The position numbers were made by a program, and so were the translations under genes. Positions 31,266 to 44,600 of a stretch of DNA of 64,000 nucleotides are shown one piece after another. How positions within the stretch are numbered: the stretch's first letter is position 1; every line of letters begins with the position of its first letter. The notes under the pieces were generated by a model. It saw only the letters and a list, made by a program, of their open reading frames with translations. It made no database searches and was not told where the DNA came from. The stretch spans positions 54,018,082 through 54,082,081 of the forward strand of contig OU744735.1 in assembly GCA_916613615.1 (NCBI GenBank), given 5' to 3'. The DNA is from Steromphala cineraria (taxonomy: Eukaryota; Mollusca; Gastropoda; Trochida; Trochidae).

Positions 31266-32242
31266 AGATTAAACAAAATACTTTCCCATTCACAAAATCA
31301 TAACCTTTTATTCTTTACATGATCACATAATATACCTTGTCGTTTATGAAATGGTCAGCACATGCAAAAAGGATTAACTTGCGCCCTAAGTCTGTACTTG
31401 TCAAAGTGTGTAGAATTTCTAATGGCAAGGGCCTGGGTGTTTTTATAGAAAGTATCTGACTGTGGTAATTCAGATATGTCACATTTGCCGCAAATATTTG
31501 TTGGTGAAGTTATTCAGACAAAGATATGTTAGAGGAAATTGGTTTATGGAATATTCAATTTTCAATGCACTATTATACAACACATTTGTAGCCTTATTAA
31601 AAGGGCTTTTATAAGTGCTAACGGTTTCCTATGAAAATAATATCTTGAAAAGCATGAATTCGTCACTTTTACTAAATAAAACACTTCATTGTCAAAACAT
31701 TTTATCAATATGTGAAACATCACTAACCTCGACTTAACCACTTTTCGATTTTCATTTAAAGATTTTTCAACAAAATAAAAACTGGACTTCATTTTTGTTA
31801 AGTGGTCCAATAAACACCTTTAATTAGCCTTTCATTGAGACAGCGTAATCATCGGCTCTGATAGACCCACCTGGCCTGGATTAGGGGTCATAAAACTTGC
31901 TCGGGTGTGGCGTAATAAACAGACTATACAGGTAACGCATCAAATACTGAAATACTGAAATACCGCCTAAATAATTGTTTAATTACAATTGTTGTGGATA
32001 TTTTTTACACCAAATGCTTAGTAGTATTACATCGTCAAATGATTAACCTAACTGAGTGGAAAACATTTTCTAAGAATTCTGTTGTATTGTTACCATAGAT
32101 GTTGCGGTAACGAGGCTGATTCTGTTTATGACATCATATAAAGAGGGCATGGCCAGTCATGCATTCACTGGTTCGAGGCCTGATAGGTCAAAGCGACCCA
32201 TCAAAAGTGGCCTTTAAAAGGGCTTTAATAACCAAACTGAAC

Positions 32243-32272
32243 ATAGAAGAAGAAGAGAAGAAGAAGAAGAAG
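32243..32272. repeat. (GAA)n microsatellite at a LINE 3' end
   Basis: gaagaagaagagaagaagaagaagaagag directly abuts the LINE tail 'tattttattaatgtgtcac'. Confidence 0.8.
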
Positions 32273-34090
32273 AGTATTTTATTAATGTGTCACATGCTGT
32301 ACATTATATATCACAGTATAAAAAGCTGTTAAAAGTCAGCACCCAGCCATAAGGCTTACGAGACACAAACATACAATTACAATTACAAATTCATATCTCA
32401 GTAGCGACCTTTGACGCACTATACAATATTGGAATCAGACTTTCTTTTATTCCAAAGAAAAAAGTTGTGGTTATTTGAACTTGAAAAGATAAGTTTACTC
32501 TATTAGACAGAGAGGTCAGATATACAATACAAGATACATGACATAGTCAATTCAGTACATTACATACATTTCATAGACATAGCGTTCTATAAACAGGCGA
32601 ACATGTGAACTGATAGGTAAATGGAATTAGTAATATGTAAAATGGTACTATCAAAATAGGTTAAGACATACTGACCGGAATTTTGAATGCTCAAGTACAG
32701 TTCGAATAGGCATTAAAGCGATCAACGTAATATACTGCCTTAATGTTTTCTTTTACATGTCTAAAATTTTGTTTCTTTTCCTGTTGTTTCATTTTAGATA
32801 AATTGTATTTAACGACAGTAATTATCAAATTTATGACACAGTTTCTCTGTTCATAAAATCCTAAAATAATGGATTTATTTGTTGAGAATTTTATTTTAGT
32901 TCATGTTTTATCAAAAATCCATTCCTCAAGTTTTCCCAGATAGAATGGATAAGGTCACATGCAGAATGTTTCGGGTGGACAACGTACAGATATTAGAATC
33001 TATAATTAATGTTTTGACAGGAGATCATTTGTTGGCAGAAACCTATGTATCAAACTGTATTAGAACCAAAAATGTTTTACATTGGTGTAAGATTAAAATG
33101 TCATTTTTCTATTGTTTCCCATTTTTTCTCATCAGTGGTTTCATTAAGTTCTTTTTGCAATTTTTCTCGTAATTTAAACGTCCTGGATTGTTCTCGGTTA
33201 TGAGTGTCTCATTAATTTTCTACAACCTTTCGGTTATCCAACTATGTTTTGTAATAGATATGGTAAAATTGGTAGTTGAATTTTCTTTTCAATATGTACA
33301 TTTATAGGTTTACAGTAATATTTTATGGATTCGTATTCCTTGATATTCCAGAACATTAGTTTTGCATTCAAATAAAATTTTATTTCTCCTTATCTAGAAA
33401 ATAACCATTATCGTCAAACACATCATTGATTAAAGTTATTCCTTTACCTGAGTAATGCTGCTAGGTTTTGATAGTTATTAAACATATGTCGCGTTTTTGC
33501 TTTTTCTGCCTTTTGGGTTATAGATTTACCCCTATGACTTTAATGTGTCTTTCCAAACAGGATTTATTTGTGGTGTTATTACTGTTGTGAGTATATTTTG
33601 TTCGCATGTCTTAGAAAGCTGTGCATAGTTGTTTGTGACAATGTCTTTATTTTTATTCAGAGTTGGTTTTTCTTTTAATCCATGAAATCTTTTGTGATCA
33701 AATGAGATTTTTTATATCTGGAATTCGTATTCCCCCTTGTTTAAAGTACTTTGTCGGGTTTATTTGTCCATATAAACTTAAAGCAAAGCTGTTCTATTTG
33801 CTTGATCATTTGGCCACTTGGGTTGGGTAAATTATGTGATTAAGTTGTGGTAAGAGAAGGCTTTTTAATACAGTATTTTTACCTAAGGGGGTTGGATTTC
33901 TTGCTAGCCATAGGTTCATGGATAATGTTTAGAGTCTTGAGTGTATCTTTATAATCGCGTTCTACCTTTACTGCAAGATTATGAGTAAATATAATACCTG
34001 TAGACGAGTCAGTGTAAACGAGTTATTCTTCCAACCAAGATTCCAGTTTATGCAAAATTTTCTTTTTGATTTCTTTTCTGAACCTATCCG
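32262..34090 (-). pseudogene. Decayed L1-type LINE (RT C-terminal part to 3' end)
   Basis: On the minus strand, pieces typical of the region after the L1 RT can be read with frameshifts: LLPQLNHIIYP, IEQLCFKFIWTNKPDKV and GGIRIPDIKN. The 3' end near 32262-32380 carries the tail gtctcgtaagccttatggctgggtgc... ...gtgacacattaataaaat and then (TTC)n (32240-32270). No intact ORF. Confidence 0.5.
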
Positions 34091-34108
34091 TAATACTTGC
34101 GTTTTATG

Positions 34109-34132
34109 TATGACAGACAGACAGACAGACAG
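34109..34132. repeat. (GACA)n microsatellite
   Basis: Five to six GACA units abut the LINE 3' tail, on the side expected for its 3' extension. Confidence 0.85.
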
Positions 34133-34610
34133 ATATATTTTATTAAAGTGTCACTCGCCAGTTACAGGTTAAAACATGTATATATTCCGCACAATAAAAA
34201 AACTGACAACCAGCCACATAGGGCTTATGAGACACTATCTTTTCACAATAATATACATATGTACAATACATTACAAAACATGATAAAAATGAAAAATAAA
34301 ATGTGTTATATGAATACATAAGTTTTTTACATAAAACGTTGGCGCCTTAAAAACATATTTTTGACTAAATTAGCTAAAACATTGGCACTTTCGGCATCAC
34401 GAGCGCTGATAATATTTACAAAAACTGTAGTTTTATCCGTTATATCACAGGTTGGTAAAATATCAAGCAGGTTATATGTAAGATCAAAATAAAAGTCACA
34501 ATCAATTAGAAAATGCAATTCATTTTCGACATTATCACAGAAAGTGCATGTTCTATCACAGACAGGTGTAGGGTGTTTGCTATAACGACCAGTTTCGATA
34601 TGCAAAGGAA
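34126..34610 (-). pseudogene. LINE 3' end: ORF2 C-terminus and 3' UTR
   Basis: The minus frame 34605-34327 begins MHIETGRYSKHPTPVC and continues to CTFCDNVENELHFLIDCDFYFD, a well-kept Cys/His segment (C-x2-C...H...C) of an L1-like ORF2, and ends at a stop. About 200 bp of 3' UTR follows, ending gtgacactttaataaaatat and then (GTCT)n. It is better preserved than the fragment next to it, so it is a younger insertion. Confidence 0.7.
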
Positions 34611-34619
34611 GTGATCCAC

Positions 34620-35940
34620 AGCGTAATCTTGTTATTTATGTTGATGTTTAAATCTGAGAAGGAGGATTATTAATTAAGTGTTTTCAATCTGGCCTGTAAG
34701 CTTTTTTCAGTTCCATCTAGAGTGAGGTGTCATGGGCATACTGAGAAAAATAAGGTATTCAGTATATCCTATTGTTATCCCTTTAATTTTATCATTATTT
34801 ATTATCATTAGGACCAAGATTTCTGTGCCGCCGATTTATTGGATAGTTATGAATTATTATTTTTAAAAAAGGTTGCAGATAGATATTGGATTTTTATGAC
34901 ACATTTCGTTTATAACGAGGATTGTCTTCCCAATCATTCAAGCTCACCTACCTGTTTGACCTACTACAATAGCCATCGAAATCCCAGTCAAGTTTTTGAA
35001 GGGACTCTTGTGTATTTGCGGTTGTTTATTAGCAAACTTTGATGTAAGAATGCTTCTCTTTAATCAATATACGTATGCATGGACTTAACAGAAGATCAGC
35101 TCATTAAGTCGTCTTCAATGAAGCCGAAAGCCTTGGTCAAGTTAATTGTAGCGGATGTGCGGTAAACTGTGACTCACTAGGCTGAGTGATCTATGAAAGT
35201 CCCGTAACAAAAATATTTGCTGAATTCTGCTAAATCACTGTTTACCTATCTAAAACATCCAATAGTTTAAAATGTATAAACACACTTACATAAAATGTAT
35301 GCACTTAAGAACTGCGATGTGAACAACACAGTCATTTATCATTTCAAAATAAAAAGTGAGCTTATTCTAATACATATTTGTATCTATGAGTTTGAATATT
35401 CTTTGTAGACATACATGACAATGAGTAATTTCTAGATATTACGCTAGCTTTATATAACAGAACTAAGCAGATTTCATCACACAATAACTTGATTTCATGC
35501 ATTTAGCAAGACTTACTTTACCACAGGAGATGGTTTGTCTTGATATGATTTTATAGAATTGTTTATGTTAATATCAACACAAAGGGCTACATGTTGTCAT
35601 GCACAATCTTTACATTTTACATTCAACATTTGAACACGTTTATAATAATTATCTCTACATATGCATAAGACGATTCGGAATGATATGGTTAATCCTACTC
35701 ATTATAGAATATATGGAGTTATATATTATTGATATTGATGATCTAATCTTCAGGTCACCAGCAAACTTCACATCATGTAGAAGATATTGGAACGAGTGAG
35801 TAATATTTAAGCAGCTATTTATGAAATTATTTTACAATTGATATTAATGCAGAATACGAATAACATTAATAGAAGTTTCACAAAATAATGTGTATGTTAG
35901 TCTTATTATATGATGATCAGATTAGTCCTATAACTTTGTA
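34620..35940. other. Interior of the giant element, no gene seen
   Basis: AT-rich sequence without recognisable coding or repeat structure. Confidence 0.35.
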
Positions 35941-35947
35941 TATAAGA

Positions 35948-36034
35948 GCGTGCGTGCGTGCGTGCGTGCGTGCGTGTGTGCGTGCGTGCGTGCGTGCGTG
36001 TGAGGGAGAGAGGGAGAGAGAGAGAGAGAGAGAG
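35948..36034. repeat. (GCGT)n followed by (GA)n microsatellites
   Basis: About 13 gcgt/gtgt units (35948-36001) and then an uninterrupted (GA) run (36005-36034), directly abutting another LINE 3' tail (minus strand). Confidence 0.9.
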
Positions 36035-36150
36035 ATGTAATGTTTATTAAAGTGTCACGCACTTTTACAAAAAAAAACAATACAGACATATCATACAAGA
36101 GATATTAAAAAGCACCCGGCCATATGGCCTATGAGACACTACATGCTGAT
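36035..36150 (-). mobile_element. LINE 3' tail
   Basis: gtttattaaagtgtcacgca ... gcacccggccatatggcctatgagacac is the same tail type as at 32262 and 34126. ORF2 sequence is not evident beyond it. Confidence 0.55.
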
Positions 36151-36304
36151 ATGCTTGTTCAAAAGTATAAGCATATGCTATACATATGAACCATGCTTTA
36201 ATTCATACGCCCATACACACATAAACGCTTCATGCACACTTATATAAAAAAATATATGCATACATATTTCTTACATAAATTCATTCATTCATACATACAA
36301 ATAT

Positions 36305-36400
36305 ATACATACGTACACACGTACACACATACACACGTACACACGTACACACGTACACACGTACACACGTACACACGTACACACGTACACACGTACAAAC
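36305..36400. repeat. (GTACACAC)n minisatellite
   Basis: About eleven 8-bp units acgtacac/acatacac. The reading frame through it is a His/Thr repeat artefact. Confidence 0.9.
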
Positions 36401-36479
36401 ATACATATTGTACATACATATTATACATAAATAATTATATACATGCAAACATGCAAGTATCTTACAGTAAATAGCTTTA

Positions 36480-39400
36480 TAATAAACAGTGTATCCTTCC
36501 TTGAATCAAATTTCATTTAACATTTCGAAACAAACATCTTAAGTGATAGAAAGAAGTACTTTCGATAATTTTGCAGGTAAAAAAGGGATAACATTATTGA
36601 TAACATAACATGTTATTGACTATAATCTGCGTTATGAACCCACGACATGTTGAATAAGGTTGCAAAAATGGTAGAAAACGTTTATTAGAAAATGTGAATG
36701 TTATAATGTCTTCAATTCCATTAATATATATATTAATTTGGCCTGACGCGACCAGTAGTTGCGTCTTGTCGGACTTAATAACGGAGCGTTTTAGATATTA
36801 TTGGACCTTGGAAATTTGAGAACGCCACGAATTATGCACGGAAGACGAGGACGAGGGATGTGTTTAACATTCAAGTATTCAAACCATATTTGCAGAGTGT
36901 ATGTCAAAAAGCCACAACTTTATCACAGCCCAAAGTATGTAAAAATTACGGCACTGACGATTGGAAACAAGTCGTGACTTTGACTGATTTAGATGACAAG
37001 ATGAAGTTACCTATTCACTGTTATCATGTGGAAATGTGCGCTTTGTTTTCACACTTCCATCCTCATTCAAAGATTTGATATATGCTTCAAATTATGTACC
37101 GGAGCGTTTTTCTTTTGAGTGAGTATATAAGTAAAGTAGATCAGCTCTATTGAGACACAAGCTTACTTACAACACTTCGATGACACTTTAATACCTTTTT
37201 TTGACATATTGCCTGAACAGCAACAGTCAAATTGTCAAAAACACAGGATAAAATTTCAGTCTTTTTGCCTAGGAAAACTAGTCATTTTATCAAATGAATT
37301 ACCGTCGCAGTCATTTTTCATTTTTCGTATATATATACGTAGAAATCGGTTAAACCTTTAAAAAAAATTTAATGACTGTGCATAAAGTAAGGTAAATTTA
37401 GCAATAACTATATTTACATTACACGTTACACTCGAGCTGTATGATTGTATGTATGTAGGCTTAACTCATTAACCCTGGACATGCTTCACGGCTCAACGCC
37501 TAGGCCCTTTGTCGGCGTAACTGCCCGCTCTAGCGACGCCAATTAGCTCTCAGTACCCCTCACCTCCCGAGACGGGATGAAAGGAAACGGTCTAGTCTGC
37601 CATAAAGTTCTGATTGTTTTATTGTTTCATGGAGATCAAACGGTAAAAAAGACAGGTGTGAATAGGGATAAACAAACAAAGATAATTCAGAGACGTTATC
37701 TTGTAATTTGCACCATTGTTGTTGATAATTTAAGGTGATTTGTTCATCTAAAGTTTATTGACATACGAATAACCAGTCACTTGTCTTTAGATCTTAACTC
37801 TGTTCACACGTGATGGGCGTGGTCTATATTTCTGATGAGCAAGTCCTGTAACTTCACAGCTTAAACATGAATGAATTCTGAATATGATGTAAAAATGTAT
37901 ACGTAGACAGACGGACAGATATTTTATTTCTCATATCTGTCTGTCTGTCTGTCTATAAAAAATGTATCTTGTATTAATACTGTCGGTTCCCAAACGGTGT
38001 GAGGCATTCAACAAAACGTAAAAACAAATTGTAACTAAATTTGACCTATTGAAATGTTATTGAACAAACAAACAAGCCTATTTGTAAACAAAACAGAATT
38101 AATATGTCATATAATATGTAGAATGTCACATTATTACATACGCAAATTAACCTTTGTAATACTTTTTACGTACTTAATCTCTTTGAAGATACTTTTAGAA
38201 TGCAAAAGTTTAAACAACATTCAAACTTTACACGACAGAATAACACATGCAAAGAGAATATTGTGGACTAAATGCTAATATGAATGAAAAACGCAAGTGA
38301 GGAGAATGGAATAGCCAGTTATTCAATAGGTAACGAACAGGGTGTGGCTACATGAACACTATTGTCCAATGAAAGCAATAACTTGGGTAAATTTCTTTTT
38401 AACGCCATGAGAATAAGAAATATGTAACTTATCTTGTTTAGATTAATATGTACATTCTCCTTTCATCACACATTAGTGAATATTTGTAAACCATCCGGTT
38501 ATATTATGCTATTCTGTTTAATTATAATCCAATGAAATGTAATATTTCACGGAATAAAAGAATTGAATTGCACGTGTTTGCATCTTGAGAGAGTGTTATT
38601 TCAAGGTCAATCTATTGTGATAATGATTTAATTTCTAGAGTTTGATTGGATGTTTATTCGCGTGAGGATCCAACTCGTAGCTAAATCTAGATTCGGCTTT
38701 TATTGATGATTAGTCAAAAGAGACTGAATTCATTTGATGTCGATGTGATAATTACATCAAACTGCATCACTGAATCGAACTAACAGGATATTACTGTTAA
38801 TTGACATGATTATGACATAAATATGAACGAGATGTATGTTATACATAAGCTTATTTCTGTGTTAAGTTCTAATAACAGATTATCAGTGAATTTTTTTTTC
38901 ACCAAACAGTATATTATTCTCCAAACCTGACCATTCATTCGTATCAAAGCACATTTATTCCTATCTCTTATGAAGACTGAAGGACATATCTTGCAAAGGA
39001 TATATACATTTTTGTTTATAGTTGCCATATTATGTCTAAAACGACCTCATTTGAATACAAGTGGAAATGACGCATGTATGCGTCTCTCGCTGAATAGGAG
39101 GTGCTTTCAAGTGCCGCATATTTCACCTATTGTTAACAAATTGTACTTCTAGACATCGGTGTCACTTTTATCATAGTGGCATGGTAAACATTTAAAGAAG
39201 ATTGTTAATGATTTGCAAATCGGTAAAATGGTGTTAAAATTGGCATTTTCTGTAAGGGTGAATTATTTTCATTGATTTAAGCTAATTCTAAGACGCATCT
39301 TTTAATATTTGTCAAATCTCTTGCATATACCCTTGTTGAGTATGAGGGTATGGATGAGTTTGCTACATCAGAGTATTCATTGGAAAAAGTACTCGAAAAC

Positions 39401-40100
39401 TGACTTGCAAATATACATCATGCATACATTTAAATGACGTTTAACCAATGAAAGTTGAAAGATTGAAGTTTTACTAGGAAGACAATATTTGCTTTAAGGT
39501 TCAAATGGATCTTTAAGAATAACTGTCACATGAATGGCAGAGGTTTATCAACCTTTATGTTTTTAAATAGATATTAGTTTAGGAAGCGTGCATGGGGCTT
39601 GCATAACTATATTTAGAAACAGTTACAATATATAAATGTTGAAATTCACTCTATCAATGTTTTTTCAAAGAAAGAGTTTGTTTCTCCTGTAAATGTGAGG
39701 TTGAAGGTACATCCCTTGTTTTAGGAGTGAGTTATCGGGTTTGTTTTCAGCAGGTATTAACCACGTGGATGTTACGATTCAAAGAGAGTAGTGAGTTCAG
39801 GGAAAATAAGGCATAGTGAGACATAGAAAGCAAGTATTAGAAACGTTCATTCTTGTGATAGTTGTAATGATTTACATGATGGCCAAAAGTTACAATTTCA
39901 ATTTCGAATACAATATTGATAATTCTTATTTCAAGCAAACATTTTGCTCTTTCTATATGTGTTAATAACGTTAGTCTATCATAATCCCTTACAGGAATGT
40001 GTCACATTTCTATTTTTTGTCCTAATATATTTTATAAGCTTGATTTGAAACTTTAACTAACAAATTAATCTGTCTGTCGGTTTTAATTTAAGATTATATC
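36480..40100. other. Interior of the giant element, no gene seen
   Basis: Mostly AT-rich. There are two less AT-rich patches (36740-37080 and 37480-37600) without a recognisable product, and an inverted (GACA)/(GTCT) pair around tattttatttctcatat at 37908-37956. Short open frames (36860-37078, 38054-38278) have no motifs. Confidence 0.3.
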
Positions 40101-40269
40101 TTTTATGGGATAATTAGACCCTTTGAGAGTCGTTACCGCCGCATGGTAGGTGGGCGGGCATAAAATCATTTAAGCAGGACACGGGGGATACGCAGACAGG
40201 TCAAATCGCTTTTGTGCTTACCCAAGCTTGTTTATTTTGAGTTCATATATGCATTTTATACTGTGATTT

Positions 40270-40315
40270 TATGTACATTGTGTGACACTTTAATAAACAT
40301 TTCTTCTTCTAACAG
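40270..40315 (+). mobile_element. LINE 3' tail, plus orientation
   Basis: tgtgtgacactttaataaac followed by (TTC)n: the same tail as the minus-strand copies at 32, 34 and 36 kb, here reversed. Confidence 0.5.
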
Positions 40316-41257
40316 TGGCGTATATTGCAGCATGTGACAACTGAAAAGGTTTGAGCGTGTTATTTCAAGAGAGACTTCATAAGATTTTGTTTTAACAAAG
40401 TCCAATTCAGTTCATGAAAATTTGATTGTAAAATTACTCACCTGATAAAACCTTAAATTTTGATGAACGGATTTTGATAGAATGTATTTACTTGTTAGAT
40501 AAAATAAATGCCCTTGATGCAAAACTACTTTTGATGATGAATTGACCTTATTGGAAAATAAGATTTAATCGATAAAATAATTTAATAAATCTTATCTTGT
40601 ATTGAACAATATTTTGAAAATGAATACCCTATTGACTTTTATTTAAATATTGACTTTGATGAAAAGTGTTTATCATTAAAGGTTGATTAATGAATTATGA
40701 ACTGTGCTAAAGACGGCCTGTGACTTACTAAAAAGGTTTTTCGAAATAATACACTATAATGAAATTGAAGCATGTTCTTGCATTTTGAGTTGACCATTTA
40801 GTAATGGAGCAGCGTTATAACCGACGTCAATGTGGTGGCCAACTATATTGCAGAGGAAGACATGAATGATGATGAATTGTTTTGCTACGAGACAATTTGT
40901 CATTGCAAATTATAAATTTGTACATTTTTATTTGATAATTTATCAAATTACGACTTAAGATATTAAGTTTATTAAAGCCTCTTTTATGGTTTGTTTGGGT
41001 TAAACATCTTACACAATTGGTGGTATTGTTGAGATTTGATTATAACAATGTTGTATGTGGATTGTGACAAATGAAATGGTTTCTGTACATATTAAAGTTT
41101 GTTACTGGTCACTCATTGTATTTCTCGGGGGTTTGAAGTTTTGCACATTTTAGGACAGAAGAATTATTCTTGAATATTGAATCTAGCGAAATAATATGAT
41201 GAAATGAACGTTGATAAACAATGAGAAAAGTAAGATGTTTGAATTTGTGCCAGCAGT

Positions 41258-42851
41258 AGGTCATAAGTATCAAACGCTCCGGTAAGGATTAAGAGAGCTA
41301 ACAACTTTTTTATGCCCTTTCCTTTTATTAAAATCTGTTCTCTAGTAAGTGCTTACTTTGTTAGTTTTTTATATTCATATTTCCTTATATCTGTTTAAGC
41401 AAAAAAGTGTTGCTTTACACTAACCTTATCCCTCATCCCTTTGCCCCATCCCCTATGCTACTGCAATAAACACTTGTCGCCTAATTGCAATTAGTGATAT
41501 GGTCAATGAGGCCTGTTAATGAGATCGGCACATCAGGTGTGTAATGTGTATTCAAGCATGATAGGCAGAATATTTGCGGTCTCTGAATACATTCATACAA
41601 AAATAAATACTTTGCAAAGTACATACTTAGAGAAGTACATACTTAATACAAAACTGCACACACCAACACACACACATACATATATCTATGTCTGTTTAAG
41701 TTTAAGTGTTGCTTTACACTAACCTTATCCCTCATCCCTTTACCCCATCCGCTATGCTATTGCAATAAACACTTGTCGCCTAATTGCAATTAGTGATATT
41801 GTCAATGAGGCCTGTTAATGAGATCGGCACATCAGGTGTGTAATGTGTATTCAAGCATGATAGGCAGAATATTTGCGGTCTCTGAATACATTCATACAAT
41901 AATAAATACTTTGCAAAGTGCATACTTAATACAAAATTACAAACACCAACACACACATACATATATATCTATGTTCCTTGATAGTGACAGAGAGTCAATA
42001 AAATTGAGATAATGAGCTGATAATGGATCAATATATTCAACTCACATTCATTAGTTTTATTGCACAAATACCTAGCAGGTGGAACAATACACTTATTGAG
42101 GAGGCAGTCAAGTGGTCTGCATTCATCCTTGAATGAGCTGGGCTGTATGCTTAACTGGTTGAATCTTGGCATTCTAAGTCAGTGAGATCAAGTTTTAAAT
42201 TTAATATGCAAATCATTTATCATGCTTATTTGTTCAAAATATCTGTTTGAAAACTCTAGCTCTTTGTCATGACTTTTGTCACTAAGCATGACACATGGAC
42301 ACATGGAACTTGAAAATCTATTTGTTATGATTTCAATGTATTATTTTAAAACAATATCTCAAACAATATTTTGTACAATATTGTGATTAAGAAAGATAGA
42401 GTTATCAACTAATTGATTCAATCCATTTCTCAAAATCATCAGATAATTCATGTTAACTATTTGAAATGTGAGTTTTTAAACTGTAGGTCTGGATCAGGTA
42501 AAGAATGAACCAAATTGATGATAAACCTTTCATTCTTACATAATTGTCTACTCTTACCACTAGGTTAGGATCCGGTGAGGTATCCGGCACCGTATCCCAG
42601 TATTCTAATCTCCTTAGGATCCGGAAGAGAATACGGGGGTGTCCGTCCGGATCTAGGATCCGGAGAGGGATCTGGTGCCGGATCCTGGTATTCTTATTTA
42701 CATAGGATCCGGACGAGAATCCGGCGGTGTCCGTCAGGATCTAGGATCCGGCGAGGTATACGGCACCGTATCCCAGTACACCATTTTAGCATGAATCCGG
42801 AGAATAAGGCAGGGGATCCGGTAAACGGATTCAGGGGTTAACGGCCCTGTG
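41258..42851. repeat. Right terminal inverted repeat of the giant element
   Basis: Reverse complement of 27871-29476 with few differences. Two 299-bp tandem units are marked by gagatcggcacatcaggtgt at 41521 and 41820; the GGATCCGG block is at 42565-42835; the terminal ...caggggttaacggccctgtg ends at 42851, followed by TTA. Confidence 0.9.
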
Positions 42852-44600
42852 TTATTTCTTATACCTTTGAATAAATCCGGATTTAGAGGGTTGTGGGTAG
42901 ATACAAACGCAATGTCCATAGTATCAGTTTCTTTTCGATTTTTCACTTGGATAAGTTCATTTCTATCTATAGATTTAGCTTTATTTATTCCATCTTCAAT
43001 TAGGAGTGTGGGGTATCCTCTTCTCTTTAGCAATATCTTAAGTTCTTGTAGTCTGCAGTTCCGTGTATCTTCATTTGAGCAGATCATGCAGATACGTCTG
43101 GAGAGATTGTATGGAATACTCCTTTTGGTGTGAGATGGGTGACATGATGAGAAATCCAGATATTGTTTCGTATCTGTCGGCTTGTAAAATATATCCGTTT
43201 CCAAACGACCTTCTCTTAATTTCACAAAAGTGTCCAAGAAAGGAAGTTCACTGTCACTTGTTTCCATTGTAAACATAATATTTTCATTCATATTGTTTAA
43301 AGTTTTGTAGAATACATCAAGACTTTCATTCGTATATGGCCATAACATGAAACAGTCGTCTAAATATCTACGCCAGTTTTCAATAAAGTAATTACATATT
43401 TCACTTCCCAGATTTGTTTCTAATTTGTCAATTAAATTGTTTTCAATATATCCTAGTACTAAAGTAGCATATGTGGGTGCCATTTTCGTTCCCATGGCGG
43501 TGCCTTTAATTTGCTTGTAGTATTTATCATTGAAGAAAAAAACATTGTTGCTCAAAATAAATTGGACACTTTGAAGTATAAAAGATTTACTTAATCTATC
43601 AGGTAAAAGTTCTGGGTATGTATCAAGCCAGTATTCTATAGCCTCAAGTCTTAACTTGTGTGGAATATTAGAGTATAAGCTCTTGACATCAAATGTTACT
43701 ATCTTGGTATTATCTGGAATATTTTCTGGTAGGAAGCTAAGGAAGTCCATTGTATCTCTAGTGTAACTCTTTACTTTTTTAAGATATGGTTTTAAAAGAA
43801 TATCAATGAAATTGCTCAAACGATGTGTTCCACAGCTTGGACCGGCGATTATCGGTCTTAAGGTTAGATCCTTTGGGTGTTCACATACAATGTAATTTCC
43901 TGAACTAATTGTACATTGTTGTGCAATACTTTTGCATTTATGAATTTTGGGTAAGCCATAAACATTACTTTCTTTACAAGGGAAGTTGGTAAGATAGTCT
44001 AATTCCTTATCAGTAATTTCATCAGTATAACATTTAAGGAACTTAGTCAATTTTGGAAGGATGGAAGTTTGTTCTGTTTCCTCATAGCCTTCTTTATCAT
44101 TTAACATTTCTAAAGATATATCCACATACTTTTGTACATCCATTAAAACAATTGCGCCGCCTTTGTCTGCTTCCTTGATAATGATATTTTTATCGGAAGC
44201 TAGATTTGTAATGGCATTGCGTTCTGCTACAGAAATGTTGGCTTTATGTGCATTTACTGGATTGTTACTAGGAATATGAGAAATAGTATTAATATATTTA
44301 TCAAGATTCACATTCCTACCTTTACAAGGGATCCAGTTACTCTTGTTTTTAACAATAGAAGTATCCTGAACACTTTCCTGATCAAAGAAATATTCTGCAT
44401 TACGTAAATGGCGACAGAATTCACTTATGTCTTTCCTTAATTCTTCAGTGTTTGTTCTATTTGGCGAGGGCGTATATTTTAAACCTCTGCTAAGAACTTG
44501 AATTTCTGTGGGCGTTAGGTCCCGACTTGAGAGGTTCACTATGTTCACATCCTCTTCATGGTTGGATAATTTCTTATCCCCCTCCGAGTCGAACTCCTTC
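42852..44600 (-). pseudogene. Penelope-like element, reverse transcriptase part
   Basis: The minus frame (open from about 44600; counted here from codon AAC/GTG at 44548) carries the PLE RT core: EADKGGAIVLMD (126-137), LRPIIAGPSCGTHRL, FDVKSLYSNIPH with catalytic D287, AMGTKMAPTYA (351-361), WRRYLDDCFMLWP with catalytic D397/D398, and LPFLDTFVKLREGRLETDIF. All three catalytic aspartates are present. The frame reaches the insertion junction at 42852 and then reads into the giant element to a chance stop at 42734. The start listed as Met is a GTG; the real start is probably further upstream in another frame (see 44600-45129). Confidence 0.85.

Larger units (their letters stand above)
27871..42851. 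mobile_element. Giant 14,981-bp inverted-repeat DNA element (CACTA- or Harbinger-like ends)
   Basis: Both ends read CACAGGGCCGTTAACCCCTG inward and are flanked by TTA (27868-27870 and 42852-42854). The terminal inverted repeats are about 1.6 kb (27871-29476 and 41258-42851) and very similar. The element interrupts a Penelope-like ORF; deleting it with one TTA restores a continuous frame from RT to GIY-YIG. CACAG-type termini, 3-bp duplication and GC-rich subterminal motif clusters fit EnSpm/CACTA; a TTA duplication also fits PIF/Harbinger. Arms this long are unusual for either. No transposase is visible in the 11.8-kb interior, so it is probably non-autonomous or decayed. Confidence 0.8.

Noticed and set aside
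32165..32190. ggttcgaggcc resembling a Pol III B box
   Set aside because: No convincing A box at the right distance and no tRNA fold.
36232..36474. His/Thr/Arg-repeat open frame
   Set aside because: Translation of the (GTACACAC)n minisatellite.
42734..42851. Last ~39 codons of the Penelope-like RT open frame
   Set aside because: This is read-through into the inserted giant element, not part of the retroelement protein.
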